A stretch of DNA of 64,000 nucleotides from Stenotrophomonas maltophilia (GTDB lineage: Bacteria; Pseudomonadota; Gammaproteobacteria; Xanthomonadales; Xanthomonadaceae): positions 152,421 to 216,420 of the forward strand of contig DGLB01000034.1 in NCBI GenBank assembly GCA_002387845.1. Reading direction: 5' to 3'. Under the pieces are notes generated by a model that was not told where the DNA came from, searched no databases, and worked only from the letters and a program-made list of their open reading frames with translations. Positions 8,364 to 17,400 of this stretch are shown piece by piece. The position numbers and the translations under genes were made by a program. The first letter of the stretch is position 1; each line of letters opens with the position of its first letter.

Positions 8364-10676
8364 ATGACTTCAGATCGAAGCGATGGCCCCAGTGCCACCC
8401 TGGGCTTTGACTACGCGCGATTCCAGCTGGCCAAGGCGCTTACCAATAGCGGACGCAATCTGGACGTGGATGCCCGCGACCGCGCCGAGGCACGATCAGA
8501 GCGCTGGCGGCAGATCCTCGACCACTACCTGGACGGGACCGCACAGTACGGCTCGCGCACGCCGTTCCAGGAGATCCCTGCCTGGGCAACGCTGGAGGTG
8601 GCGACCGGCGGCTTCGCCACCGGCGGACTGCTTGCCGGGGGAGGGCTGACCGCCTACGAGGGCGAGCTTTCCCAAAGGGTAGAGGGTGTCCGGCCCAGCC
8701 AAACCCGATTGGACCTCAATCTCTGGCACCTGACAGACGAAGGTCTGGCCCACCTGCAGGAACTGCTCGCACAAGGCCACTACCGCATTGATGTGCCTGA
8801 AGAGGCGGCCCTGCCCATGGTGGCTTGGCTGGCCAGCCAAGGGCGAGGCGAGCAAGCCCAGGTGATCGTCGAAGCCATCGCGCCGTTCTTTGACCGGCTG
8901 AGGTTCTTCCCGGCACCTACCGAGCAGGCTTTACCCCTCACGGCCGAAGTGAACGTCTTCACCGCAGGTGACGTTCGCAAACGACTGTCGGGCCTCAAGG
9001 AGCAGCGCCGGCTGGCGGAGCAGAAGCGGGCGATCAGCATCCGCCTGCCGTTGTATGACTCGGCGATCTCGCTGTTCCTGAAGACCTACGCGGACGGATG
9101 GCCCTGCCGCCAGTTCCCGGAAGGCTGGCGCGCGGCGGCCAAGGCATTGTTGACGCAGGTCGACAGCGCCGGCGTCAAGTTCCGCGGCAAGATTGCAGCC
9201 AGGAAGGGCAGGGTGAGCGAGCTGCTCCAGCTTCTGGTCATCTGTTCCGAAGATGCAGCCACGCTAAGCGGAAACCAGGTCGGGCGCATTCGCAGAATCG
9301 TCGATGATTTCGTTACCGCGCACGGCGTACCTGGATCCCCGCAGCATGTCGCCTTCCGGGACCGGCAACACCGCGATGTCTCTTCGGCGCCCCACCACCG
9401 GATCGGCCATGCCGTTGCTGACCGCCTGAGTGGGTATTCCGAATCAGAGGGCATTGACGACTTTTCCGCGTTGTCTGCACCCGTCACGGAAGTCGAGGCC
9501 GCCACGCATTTCATCGAACCGGGAGCGCCGCTGCCGGACGCCATCCGCAAGCGCCTGGAACGCTGCCGTCGTGGCACCATCGCGGAGCTGATTGAGGTTG
9601 GCATCGTCACCTCGGGCGACACGATCGCACGTCTGCTGCCCGCATTGACTGCCGAGATCCGAAGCAGCGAACTGGCTGACCCCACGCTGCGCCATCTGTA
9701 CGCCTCAACGTACCGCGCCTTCCGCAAACGGCGCTCCTTGCTGCTTCTGAATCTGCAAAGCCAGGTGCGCCTGCAGGAACTGCCTTGGATCGCCGCCGTG
9801 GACGGCGACCGCGCCCCTGATGCCGCCAGTACCGAAAGTGCGCGCCTGGCGCTGACCGAGTCCGCGCTGGTCGCCATCGGGGCATTCCCCCACGCCATCA
9901 CCCCCAACAAGCTGGTGAGTGAGTTCCGCACCCTTGCCGAGGGAGCCAAGCTGCAGCTGCCCTTCGTGGATGAGATCGCCGCCGACATCTTCATGGGGGA
10001 GTTCACCAACACGTTCATCCAGGCTGCGCGCCAGACGGCCCACGTCGTGGCCGGTACCCTCTACGCCAACTACTACGACATCGACACCGCTGCACTGGCG
10101 GCGCTGCCGGACAAGCCAAAGAAGTCGGCAACACGGCGCTTCTGGGGCCGGTCCGTCGAGGATTCGGACGCGCTGTCGACGCTGGCAACCCGCCGCGCAG
10201 ACCTGCAGACGGCAGCGAGGTCGCCCGCCACGAACGGTGCCATCCTGGAGCAGGCGCAGATCCTCACAACCCACAACCTTGCCGTGCTGTTCGACGGGGC
10301 AGCGCTGCGCAGCCGATTGGATCCGTCGCTGGATACGATGGCATTGCGTTGCTATGAGTGGATATGCAAACGCCAGCAGATGCCGGTTCCGCACTGGCAC
10401 TCGCGTCTGATCATGCTCAAGAACACCGCGTATGCGTGGAGGCAGATGATCTTCTACCTGTCGATGCTGGACGACGCACGACGGAACGCGGCCATCTCGC
10501 GCATACAGGAACACTTCGGGGCGCAACCACACGCCTTCAGGTTGCGCTTCGGCCCCGCCATGAAGGGCCTGTCACAGGCCGCAGCCGGCCAAAGGCTACC
10601 CCAGCACGCACCCGGCGTGGACGGGGCGCGGGTGTTCAAGGGGTGGACCACGGCCAAGCACTGGCTGATGCCCTGA
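8364..10676 (+). CDS. Unrecognised 770-residue protein immediately after tRNA-Lys
   Basis: A large soluble-looking protein I do not recognise. Visible: a Gly-rich hydrophobic stretch (about residues 75-92: ATGGFATGGLLAGGG), a basic region near 215-230, a basic helix-rich middle (KKRRSLLLLNLQSQVRLQELPW type), and an Ala-rich C-terminal half. No signal peptide, P-loop or obvious catalytic motif. Its ATG is only 26 nt after the tRNA CCA end, with no clear ribosome site, so it may be translated from a read-through transcript processed at the tRNA. Base composition matches the neighbours. The length and unbroken frame support a real gene. Confidence 0.8.
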   Translation: MTSDRSDGPSATLGFDYARFQLAKALTNSGRNLDVDARDRAEARSERWRQILDHYLDGTAQYGSRTPFQEIPAWATLEVATGGFATGGLLAGGGLTAYEGELSQRVEGVRPSQTRLDLNLWHLTDEGLAHLQELLAQGHYRIDVPEEAALPMVAWLASQGRGEQAQVIVEAIAPFFDRLRFFPAPTEQALPLTAEVNVFTAGDVRKRLSGLKEQRRLAEQKRAISIRLPLYDSAISLFLKTYADGWPCRQFPEGWRAAAKALLTQVDSAGVKFRGKIAARKGRVSELLQLLVICSEDAATLSGNQVGRIRRIVDDFVTAHGVPGSPQHVAFRDRQHRDVSSAPHHRIGHAVADRLSGYSESEGIDDFSALSAPVTEVEAATHFIEPGAPLPDAIRKRLERCRRGTIAELIEVGIVTSGDTIARLLPALTAEIRSSELADPTLRHLYASTYRAFRKRRSLLLLNLQSQVRLQELPWIAAVDGDRAPDAASTESARLALTESALVAIGAFPHAITPNKLVSEFRTLAEGAKLQLPFVDEIAADIFMGEFTNTFIQAARQTAHVVAGTLYANYYDIDTAALAALPDKPKKSATRRFWGRSVEDSDALSTLATRRADLQTAARSPATNGAILEQAQILTTHNLAVLFDGAALRSRLDPSLDTMALRCYEWICKRQQMPVPHWHSRLIMLKNTAYAWRQMIFYLSMLDDARRNAAISRIQEHFGAQPHAFRLRFGPAMKGLSQAAAGQRLPQHAPGVDGARVFKGWTTAKHWLMP

Positions 10677-10808
10677 AGGGACGGGGCGGGCCCCAGGCGG
10701 GCGTCAGCCCAAGTAGAACTACTGAACGGAACGCAGTGCTTCTTCGCAGGTAGCCGCCGTAGTCGCGGGATAGCCTCATGGTTCTGAAATCGCCGCCGGG
10801 TCACGCCG

Positions 10809-11744
10809 ATGCATGAGGCACTCCTCAAAAGCTGGAACGCAGGCACTACGCGCGAGGCCATCATCGCGTTCGTCACGCGCGTCACCCGTGAAGGTGGTCC
10901 GGAGTACGTTGAGCCGGTTGCACGCATCGCTGTGTTCGACAACGACGGCTGCCTGTGGTGCGAGAAGCCGATGCCCATCCAGGCCGACTTCCTGATGCGG
11001 CGCATTGCCGAACAGGCCGAAGCGGACCCTGCGCTTCGGGACAAGCAGCCATGGAAGGCGGTGCGTGAACGGGATCAGGCCTGGCTGGCGGACGTGATCA
11101 CGAAACACTACGAGGGCGACGACACCACGCTCAAGGAGATGGCGGCCGGGCTTCTCTCCGCCTATGCGGAGGACGAGGTCGAGGCGTTCGCCGGCAAGGA
11201 CGATGCGTTTCTGCGCAGCGCGGAGAACCCGGTGTTGAAACGCCCTTACCTGAAAACCGCCTACGCGCCCATGCGTGAGCTGCTGCGCTATCTGGAAGCG
11301 AACGCGTTCACCAGCTACATCGTGAGTGGTGGCGGCAGGGATTTCATGCGCCCCATCACCTCCGAGCTCTATGGCATTCCACCCGAGCGCGTGGTTGGCA
11401 CTGCGGTCGCGCTGGAGTACCGGGAAGAGGAGGGGATAAGCAAGCTGGTCCACACCTCGAAACTGGAGGTGTTCGATGACGGTCCCAAAAAGGTCGTGCG
11501 CATCTGGAGCCGGATCGGGGCACGCCCGATCTTTGCCGCCGGCAACTCCAACGGCGATATCCAGATGCTGAAGTTCGCCACCCAGGGTAAAGGTGCCTCG
11601 CTGGCATTGCTGGTCACCCACGACGATGACGTGCGCGACATTGCCTACGCCGCAGGCGCGCAGAAGGCCGTGGCCTCGGCCGCCCAGTTCGGCTGGCCGT
11701 TGGTAAGCGTGCGCAACGACTGGTCGCAGGTGTTTGTGGACTAA
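10809..11744 (+). CDS. HAD-superfamily hydrolase (phosphoserine phosphatase-like)
   Basis: A 311-residue HAD phosphatase. Motif I is FDNDGCLW with the nucleophile pair Asp44/Asp46, motif II is the Ser in YIVSGGGRDF, motif III/IV is GNSNGDIQML carrying the Mg-binding Asp. A helical cap lies between motifs I and II (about residues 55-150), as in the SerB/PSP-like HAD group. No signal peptide, so cytoplasmic. Substrate cannot be named. It stands alone between the unknown 770-residue gene and a convergent protease gene. Confidence 0.85.
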   Translation: MHEALLKSWNAGTTREAIIAFVTRVTREGGPEYVEPVARIAVFDNDGCLWCEKPMPIQADFLMRRIAEQAEADPALRDKQPWKAVRERDQAWLADVITKHYEGDDTTLKEMAAGLLSAYAEDEVEAFAGKDDAFLRSAENPVLKRPYLKTAYAPMRELLRYLEANAFTSYIVSGGGRDFMRPITSELYGIPPERVVGTAVALEYREEEGISKLVHTSKLEVFDDGPKKVVRIWSRIGARPIFAAGNSNGDIQMLKFATQGKGASLALLVTHDDDVRDIAYAAGAQKAVASAAQFGWPLVSVRNDWSQVFVD

Positions 11745-11794
11745 GGGCGCGCGTGTCTCCATCCGTTCTCAACAGCTTCGCGGACGCTTCTGGC

Positions 11795-11845
11795 GCTGCG
11801 GGTCCCGCGGATGCTGCGGGTCCTGCGGATGCTGCGGGCCCTGCA
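11795..11845. repeat. 18-bp tandem repeat (2.8 copies)
   Basis: Units GCTGCGGGTCCYGCGGAT at 11795, 11813 and a partial unit at 11831. On the minus strand it reads as an AGPAAS-type repeat within a short open frame; on the plus strand one frame is Cys/Gly-rich. It lies in the 239-bp gap between the convergent HAD and subtilase genes, where I see no confident gene. Confidence 0.7.
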
Positions 11846-11983
11846 ATGAAACTCTGATCAAGAAGGTCATAAGCAATGCTTTGATCGAAGCAAGGCGCAA
11901 GGTTGTTGCCACTGACACGTTTGCGCTTTGCTATTGTAATGAAGCTCCGGCGGTCTCTGTATGTATCGGCCCTTGCTCTGAGA

Positions 11984-13531
11984 TCATTGCTTCTTACATA
12001 CATTCACTGCCTTCTCGATGTCAAGCCGAGGCACTCGGTTCTCGATCTTGCTTGATGCATTGGTTACGCAGTCTATCGCGTCGCGCAGGCTTAGCTCAGG
12101 TCGAAGGGCGAGCACAATTGCAAGTCCAGCCGCACAGTACGGCGACGCCATCGATGTGCCCGACATCTCTCCATAGGCTGTCTTGCTGCTGGCCAATGTA
12201 CTGAGAACATCGACGCCAGGGCATGAGACATCACCGCCGATGTTCGAGAACTCAGCGCGCCTTTGTAGCTTGTCGTGGGCCTCAACGACCAAGCCGTTGG
12301 TCCATCCGTCCTCTTGCTTGACCACGCGAGATGCGAAGTTGAATGGACTCGCCCAGTGGGCATCCAAGGGCGTGTCAAGATCTCTACTGTCGTTACCGGC
12401 CGCCATTACGATCGCAACGTTCTTCTGTTTAGCAAACGCAAGTACGCTCGCAAAGATGCGACCCTGATTCCGTATCTCATTGCGGGCGCGCTGTGAATCC
12501 GGTGTGCGAGGATCGACGCCGAAGTTTGACATCCAGTTGTAGCCCAGACTGAGATTGATCACTCTAATATCCGGGCGCTGCCTGATGAAGTCGAGAGTGG
12601 TACCGATGTACTCGCTGAAAAGTGCCGCAAAGGCGTCAATTCCTCGACCTTCGACAGCATTGTTTCCCGTCAGCATCATCTTCCCGGACGAGACCGCAAC
12701 AACGCAATTCTTCAGCGCGCCTTTGACTCCGATTCCGTTGTGCTTGGCGCACAGAATTCCGGATACGTGGTTGCCATGATTATCGCGCATCAAGGCTCCT
12801 GGAAAGACTTGCTCGAAGTCGACGTCCTCATGAGGAGAAAAGCCAACATCGATCACGCCGATCTTGATGGCTCCGGCCATCTGGCCCCAGATCTTGTCGA
12901 ACTTCGCGTCGGCTGTGCCCCAATCTGCGCGTTCTGATGCTGCACCGATCACCGGGGCTGCGCGGACGGGTTCGATCGCCGATCGCAGCACGAAAGGAGT
13001 GACGACTGGATTTGAGGAGACCGAGGTGAAGCGATTGTCGTTGGAGAGTGTTTCAATTAACTCATTGAGCTTAGTGGACTTTGCCTCCGGGATCGAACTT
13101 GCCGAGCTGACGAGCTCGCCGGGACCAAGGCGGCGGGAGGCGTCCACCACGAGGGCTCCGATTTCAGGAAATGTCTCGAGTGGCTCCAACTGATACTCAG
13201 CCAAAGCTTCCTGGATTTGGTCTCCCGTAAGCGTTGGATCCAGGAGCAGAAGGATCTCGTTAGCGCTTTGCAATGGTTGCATGAGCTCTCTTCCGCCCGT
13301 CACCGCGGTGGAGAAGATCGAGTTGCTAGGCACTGAGGAAACAATGACGCTGGTCGCTATCACCGGACCGGTGCCCCGTGTGGCACCCGTGCGCGGCGAT
13401 CTAAGATACTCCTCCTGCTCTTTGGTCGGCAAAGGAATTGATGAAACCTCGATGCTCTGGGCAATGCTCGTGGCGGGAATGCTCAAAGATGCGAGCAGCA
13501 ACACAGTTCTTGCGAAGACTCTGGTTTCCAT
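11984..13531 (-). CDS. Exported subtilisin-like (S8) serine protease
   Basis: A 515-residue subtilase with a signal peptide (hydrophobic residues 8-24, probable cleavage after SIAQ). The S8 triad is complete: Asp228 in IGVIDVG, His252 in DNHGNHVSGI, Ser460 in GTSMASP, with the oxyanion Asn in VMAAGND. Residues 25-200 form an N-terminal region that could be a propeptide or recognition domain. It starts 10 nt after the stop of the upstream CHAT protease gene, so the pair is one transcription unit and probably coupled. Expected site: periplasm or outside. Base composition is less GC-rich than the flanking genes, suggesting transfer. Confidence 0.92.
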   Translation of the reverse strand: METRVFARTVLLLASLSIPATSIAQSIEVSSIPLPTKEQEEYLRSPRTGATRGTGPVIATSVIVSSVPSNSIFSTAVTGGRELMQPLQSANEILLLLDPTLTGDQIQEALAEYQLEPLETFPEIGALVVDASRRLGPGELVSSASSIPEAKSTKLNELIETLSNDNRFTSVSSNPVVTPFVLRSAIEPVRAAPVIGAASERADWGTADAKFDKIWGQMAGAIKIGVIDVGFSPHEDVDFEQVFPGALMRDNHGNHVSGILCAKHNGIGVKGALKNCVVAVSSGKMMLTGNNAVEGRGIDAFAALFSEYIGTTLDFIRQRPDIRVINLSLGYNWMSNFGVDPRTPDSQRARNEIRNQGRIFASVLAFAKQKNVAIVMAAGNDSRDLDTPLDAHWASPFNFASRVVKQEDGWTNGLVVEAHDKLQRRAEFSNIGGDVSCPGVDVLSTLASSKTAYGEMSGTSMASPYCAAGLAIVLALRPELSLRDAIDCVTNASSKIENRVPRLDIEKAVNVCKKQ

Positions 13532-13541
13532 GGGGGCGGTC

Positions 13542-16433
13542 TCACATAGCGGCTATTGAGGTGTGGAGTGGCGCGGTGATGGTCGGGGCAAGATTTTGCG
13601 GTGGACCGACGATCATGAACGCCGCCCAGATCGCGGGATGAGCGAACGAGATCGCTGCGCTATCTGCCGAAGTGTCAGCGGCAATTTCCGCCATCGCAGT
13701 CCGCAGGGCTTCTGGCGCGCTCGCTGATGGCGCTGCGTAGATGAGATCCACTGTTCGTACGGTCAGGCGGGCAGCGACGGCGTCGCGTACACGCCAGTGC
13801 GAGACCAGCAGGCTTCGCGCACCCGCCGCCAGGAACGCTCGGGCTAGACCCGTGAGACCCTCGCCACTTATGCTGTCCGCCTCAGCGGTCCGGCAGGCAG
13901 ATAGCAAAACAAGATCTGCCTTGAGATGGAGTTGCGCGACTTCGGACGATGTCAGCAAGCCGTCATCGGTACTGGTGGGCGCGGCTGGAGGCGAGAGTGC
14001 AAGGGCGGGTTCGACTAGCGGGTGACGCAGTTCCCCACTGACGAGACCATGGGTCGCAAATGCAATGACCGTCGCTTCTGCAAGCTGATTTCGACGCTGC
14101 GGAAGGCTCAGTTCCGTCTCCGACGCTTGTTCCTCGAGGACGTAGTCTTGCCGGTTCGCGCCTAGCAACTCGGCAAGCTGTGCGATCTCGACGCCCGAAT
14201 CGGGCAGCGCAGGTAAATCCTGCACGCGATCCACGCGGCTTCCACGCTCGTCGAAATAGGCGGAGATTGCATGGGGCTTCTCGTCAGGGCGGCCCTTAAA
14301 CGACGGATTGCCGATCCCGAAAAAGCGAACTTGCTTGTGAGGAGCGCCTGCGTGGGCATGCGTTGCCAAGCTGGCGACTGAGGGCAGGATGGAGAGCGTC
14401 CGCCTAAGCCCGAGCCATGTCGTCGCTCGAAGGGACTCGGGGACTGACATCTCGAGGCTGGAGTCATCCGATGGTGAAACAACCAGGGCTGCGAACGGCA
14501 CTGCCACCAGGGACCCCTGCGGGACCAGAATCCAGTTCTTCTTGGTCGACAACAGTGCGGTGATCGACGGGTCGCCGAAGAGGGCGACATACAGCGCATG
14601 GCTACACTCGATATCAAAGTTCGCGGAACTTCCATTTGCCGGGTCGGTCAGACGATAAGCCGATGCCAGATCTAGTTGGTTCCTGAGTTTGGCGATGAGC
14701 TCGTCCAGCTGCTCGCTGCTCAGGCTGATTTCAGCCCAGGCACCGCCGTCGCGTCGGGTCACCACCCAAATCACGCCTCTCATGCCTTTGGTCCCCGGGG
14801 TCATCAACACCAGGGCATCATCGCTGCCCAGGGCTCCTTGCGCCGAACTCAATCCATCGATTCCGATAGGCTGAGGCTTTAAGAACTGGAGCAGCTGGGG
14901 AAATCTACTGTTCATATCCCTTTCGATCGCCTGTACCCGGTGATCGGCCGCGAGCCGGGCGTCCCTGACGGCATCAATGGTGCGGCCGTCCGCGATGGCG
15001 CTTGCCAACTCGGAGTCCAGGGCCGCGCGCGTGTCCTCAGCAACTTGGTACTGAAGGGCCAGATCGCTGAATCCACGGTCCGCAGCGATACCTCGGGCAA
15101 TTGCGCGGGAGAAGGCGTCAGCGGTACCTGACGCGGGGATATGCTGAGCCGCAATGAAGCCTTCGTTGGCCAGTCTCGGCGTAGCGTGCGCGAGCCAACT
15201 TTTGGGGATATCCGTCGACAGCTCCCAGGTCGATCTGACCACTATGAGAGCCGACGGCGCGGTCGCTGACCGAAGACTGACGCGTGCGGCGTCGCTGATG
15301 GCTGCAGCCTCGCGCTGCGTGATCGGCACGCGCGACTCTAGTGCCGTGCGGGCAGCTCGCAGAGAGGCTCCGTACTCCTTGCTGGCGTAGTGAGCATGCG
15401 CGAGCTGCTGGTAGGCCAATGCTGTTTCGGGATGGGCACGGCCGAGAGCAGCCTCTCGCAGCTTCACCAAGCGTTCCGCGTACACGAAGGCCACTTCTGA
15501 ACGGCCCGCTTTCAGCGCATTGTTCGCAAGATTTGCCAAGCTGAAGGCAAGGTTTAGATTCTTTCCGCCGAGGATTCTCTCTCGAATGGATAGTCCCTCC
15601 TTGATCAGTAATTCCCCTTCAGTTAGATTCCACTGCTCTGTGAGATTGGCCCCCAGGTTATTCAGCGATGCAGCAAGATCGAGCTCAGAGGCCAAACCGG
15701 CTTCTCGTCGCAGATCGACAGCACGCCGATGGTAATCTTCCGCATGGACGTAATCCATCTGCGCCTCCATGGCGAATGCAAGGTTTGTCATCGTTGCGCC
15801 CATCTGCTGACTTGATGCGTCACCGCTTGCCTCCGCGTGAGATAGCGCCTGCTCGAACACGGCCTGACTAGCTGCCATGTACCCCTGTGCATAAAGCGTC
15901 GTACCCAGGTTATGGAGGATTGCCTGCCGCAGAAATCGGCCTTCTCGTGGATAATTAGCGCTCGCCGCAGCAAGATCTTCGAACAGGCGCCGGGAACGAG
16001 CGCTCTCGCCGCGTTTCCGAAGGAGTACGCCGAATGCGTTGAGGACAATCAAGGTCTGCGGATGTGCGTCACCATATACGTTGGCGCGCGTGGACAAATG
16101 CCTGCACAGGATAGATGCGACCTCATTGAAGCGACCCTCTGACATACGATCCCGCGCCCAGCGGAGCTCGACAGTGGAGTACTCCGCATACTGGTCGTTG
16201 ATCGTTACAGTCGGGGATATGGAATCTGAAGATGGACAAAGATCCTGCTTCCACAATTGAAAGACACGGACATCCACTTCGCGCCAAGCTTGGTCAGGTT
16301 GAGCATTGGCGACACCGACGCAGGAGAGAGACATCAGGAACATGTAGAGCACCCAGCATTTGACGGCAGCACCATTTCGAGCTCTGCCTCTGGCTGGAAC
16401 GAATCCATTGCTCGTTGTCGGGCTGCCGCTCAT
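13542..16433 (-). CDS. Exported TPR-CHAT protease
   Basis: A 963-residue protein: signal-peptide-like hydrophobic stretch at about 25-44 ending VANAQ, TPR repeats over about residues 85-370 (repeated LNNLG, A...Y..A type helices), linker, and a C-terminal CHAT (caspase-like) peptidase domain. The catalytic dyad is readable: His795 in FATHG and Cys847 in LLSACRTAEAD, followed by the diagnostic GEGLTGLARAFLAAGA. Most studied TPR-CHAT proteins are cytoplasmic (for example the Craspase partner); an exported one beside a subtilase is unusual. GGAGAG precedes the ATG. It is the first gene of the two-protease unit. Confidence 0.9.
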   Translation of the reverse strand: MSGSPTTSNGFVPARGRARNGAAVKCWVLYMFLMSLSCVGVANAQPDQAWREVDVRVFQLWKQDLCPSSDSISPTVTINDQYAEYSTVELRWARDRMSEGRFNEVASILCRHLSTRANVYGDAHPQTLIVLNAFGVLLRKRGESARSRRLFEDLAAASANYPREGRFLRQAILHNLGTTLYAQGYMAASQAVFEQALSHAEASGDASSQQMGATMTNLAFAMEAQMDYVHAEDYHRRAVDLRREAGLASELDLAASLNNLGANLTEQWNLTEGELLIKEGLSIRERILGGKNLNLAFSLANLANNALKAGRSEVAFVYAERLVKLREAALGRAHPETALAYQQLAHAHYASKEYGASLRAARTALESRVPITQREAAAISDAARVSLRSATAPSALIVVRSTWELSTDIPKSWLAHATPRLANEGFIAAQHIPASGTADAFSRAIARGIAADRGFSDLALQYQVAEDTRAALDSELASAIADGRTIDAVRDARLAADHRVQAIERDMNSRFPQLLQFLKPQPIGIDGLSSAQGALGSDDALVLMTPGTKGMRGVIWVVTRRDGGAWAEISLSSEQLDELIAKLRNQLDLASAYRLTDPANGSSANFDIECSHALYVALFGDPSITALLSTKKNWILVPQGSLVAVPFAALVVSPSDDSSLEMSVPESLRATTWLGLRRTLSILPSVASLATHAHAGAPHKQVRFFGIGNPSFKGRPDEKPHAISAYFDERGSRVDRVQDLPALPDSGVEIAQLAELLGANRQDYVLEEQASETELSLPQRRNQLAEATVIAFATHGLVSGELRHPLVEPALALSPPAAPTSTDDGLLTSSEVAQLHLKADLVLLSACRTAEADSISGEGLTGLARAFLAAGARSLLVSHWRVRDAVAARLTVRTVDLIYAAPSASAPEALRTAMAEIAADTSADSAAISFAHPAIWAAFMIVGPPQNLAPTITAPLHTSIAAM

Positions 16434-16582
16434 CTTCTCTCCGCATGATGAGAATCATTGAGAAACCCAGTAATGAAGGAGGCTGGAATGGCGAGCTACG
16501 CCGCCGCGATGGGGCGCTTTTGTCTACCCTAGAAATCCGGGTCCATCCGCCAGGGTATGCGCGTCTGTCCTTCAAACTCCGC

Positions 16583-17158
16583 CTATGGGAATGAGATTAC
16601 GTACTCTGCAAGCGGCTTCTTGGCGTCCATGCCGATCGCTGGAGGCTGACATTCACCGTTCTCCCAAATGTCGCCAGAGATGCTCGAGCTGACGGCAGCA
16701 TGCATGGACCAAAGCGTTGGCTTGTCTACCTCGACCTTACCGGAAACCATCATGGTCTTCATGACTTCTCCCATGACATCAGCGGCAATACGGTGCGTGT
16801 ACTGTTCGTGGCCTGGCAACCGGCAATGCTTCATCTCAAATAGCCAATCGTGCACGATGAAGGCTGGGGCGTATCCCCAAGGTGAGTAGCTCCGGAGAAT
16901 CCACAAAGGCCTCGGAATGGACCCGCCGTCAGTTAACATGCGTCCGGGAACAATCCGATCGCCATTGCTGCGTTCGAAGATCAGTGGATCCTGATTATCA
17001 GGAAGAAAGAGAAACGTGTCCGGCTCGATCCACCTCACCAAGAGCTTCCCCTTCAGCTTTCCTTGTGGAAGTTGGTCATATGTAGCACCTACAGTTGTGC
17101 AGCCAGCGGTTACTGCACTTAGAAACGCGCAAACAAGGAATCTGCACGGTAGGTTCAT
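16583..17158 (-). CDS. DUF1353 lipoprotein
   Basis: A 191-residue protein with a lipoprotein signal (hydrophobic residues 6-18 then TAGC, Cys20) and the DUF1353 core LTDGGSIPRPLW...YAPAFIVHDWLF. The family is uncharacterised and occurs in phages and bacteria; the conserved Asp/His positions suggest a hydrolase-like fold but this is not shown. AGAGG lies 8 nt before the ATG. It lies 149 bp upstream of the CHAT gene on the same strand and could share its transcript. Confidence 0.8.
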   Translation of the reverse strand: MNLPCRFLVCAFLSAVTAGCTTVGATYDQLPQGKLKGKLLVRWIEPDTFLFLPDNQDPLIFERSNGDRIVPGRMLTDGGSIPRPLWILRSYSPWGYAPAFIVHDWLFEMKHCRLPGHEQYTHRIAADVMGEVMKTMMVSGKVEVDKPTLWSMHAAVSSSISGDIWENGECQPPAIGMDAKKPLAEYVISFP

Positions 17159-17400
17159 CGCTATGACCTCTGAGTACTAGGTATCAACGGAGCGCAATAT
17201 GGAAGTCGGCCACGAGTGCGTAGGCTTCCCAAGGCGGCCACGCCCGAAGAATGGATACAACTCCCATTCTTTCAAAGGCCTGTGCCCGGATACAGATGTC
17301 AGTGGTTAAGTTCCCGGGGCCGCCCCTGTAGGTCAGTTCGGACTGTTCGCGTTGCCCGCCCCGGGGGTTGCAGTCGGGGCGGAGGCGTGGTTTCAAGTCG

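Noticed and set aside
17184..17400. Tail of a gene (LTTDICIRAQAFERMGVVSILRAW...) in the gap before DUF1353
   Set aside because: Short, protein-like end but no start or family; could be a remnant, too weak to list as a gene.
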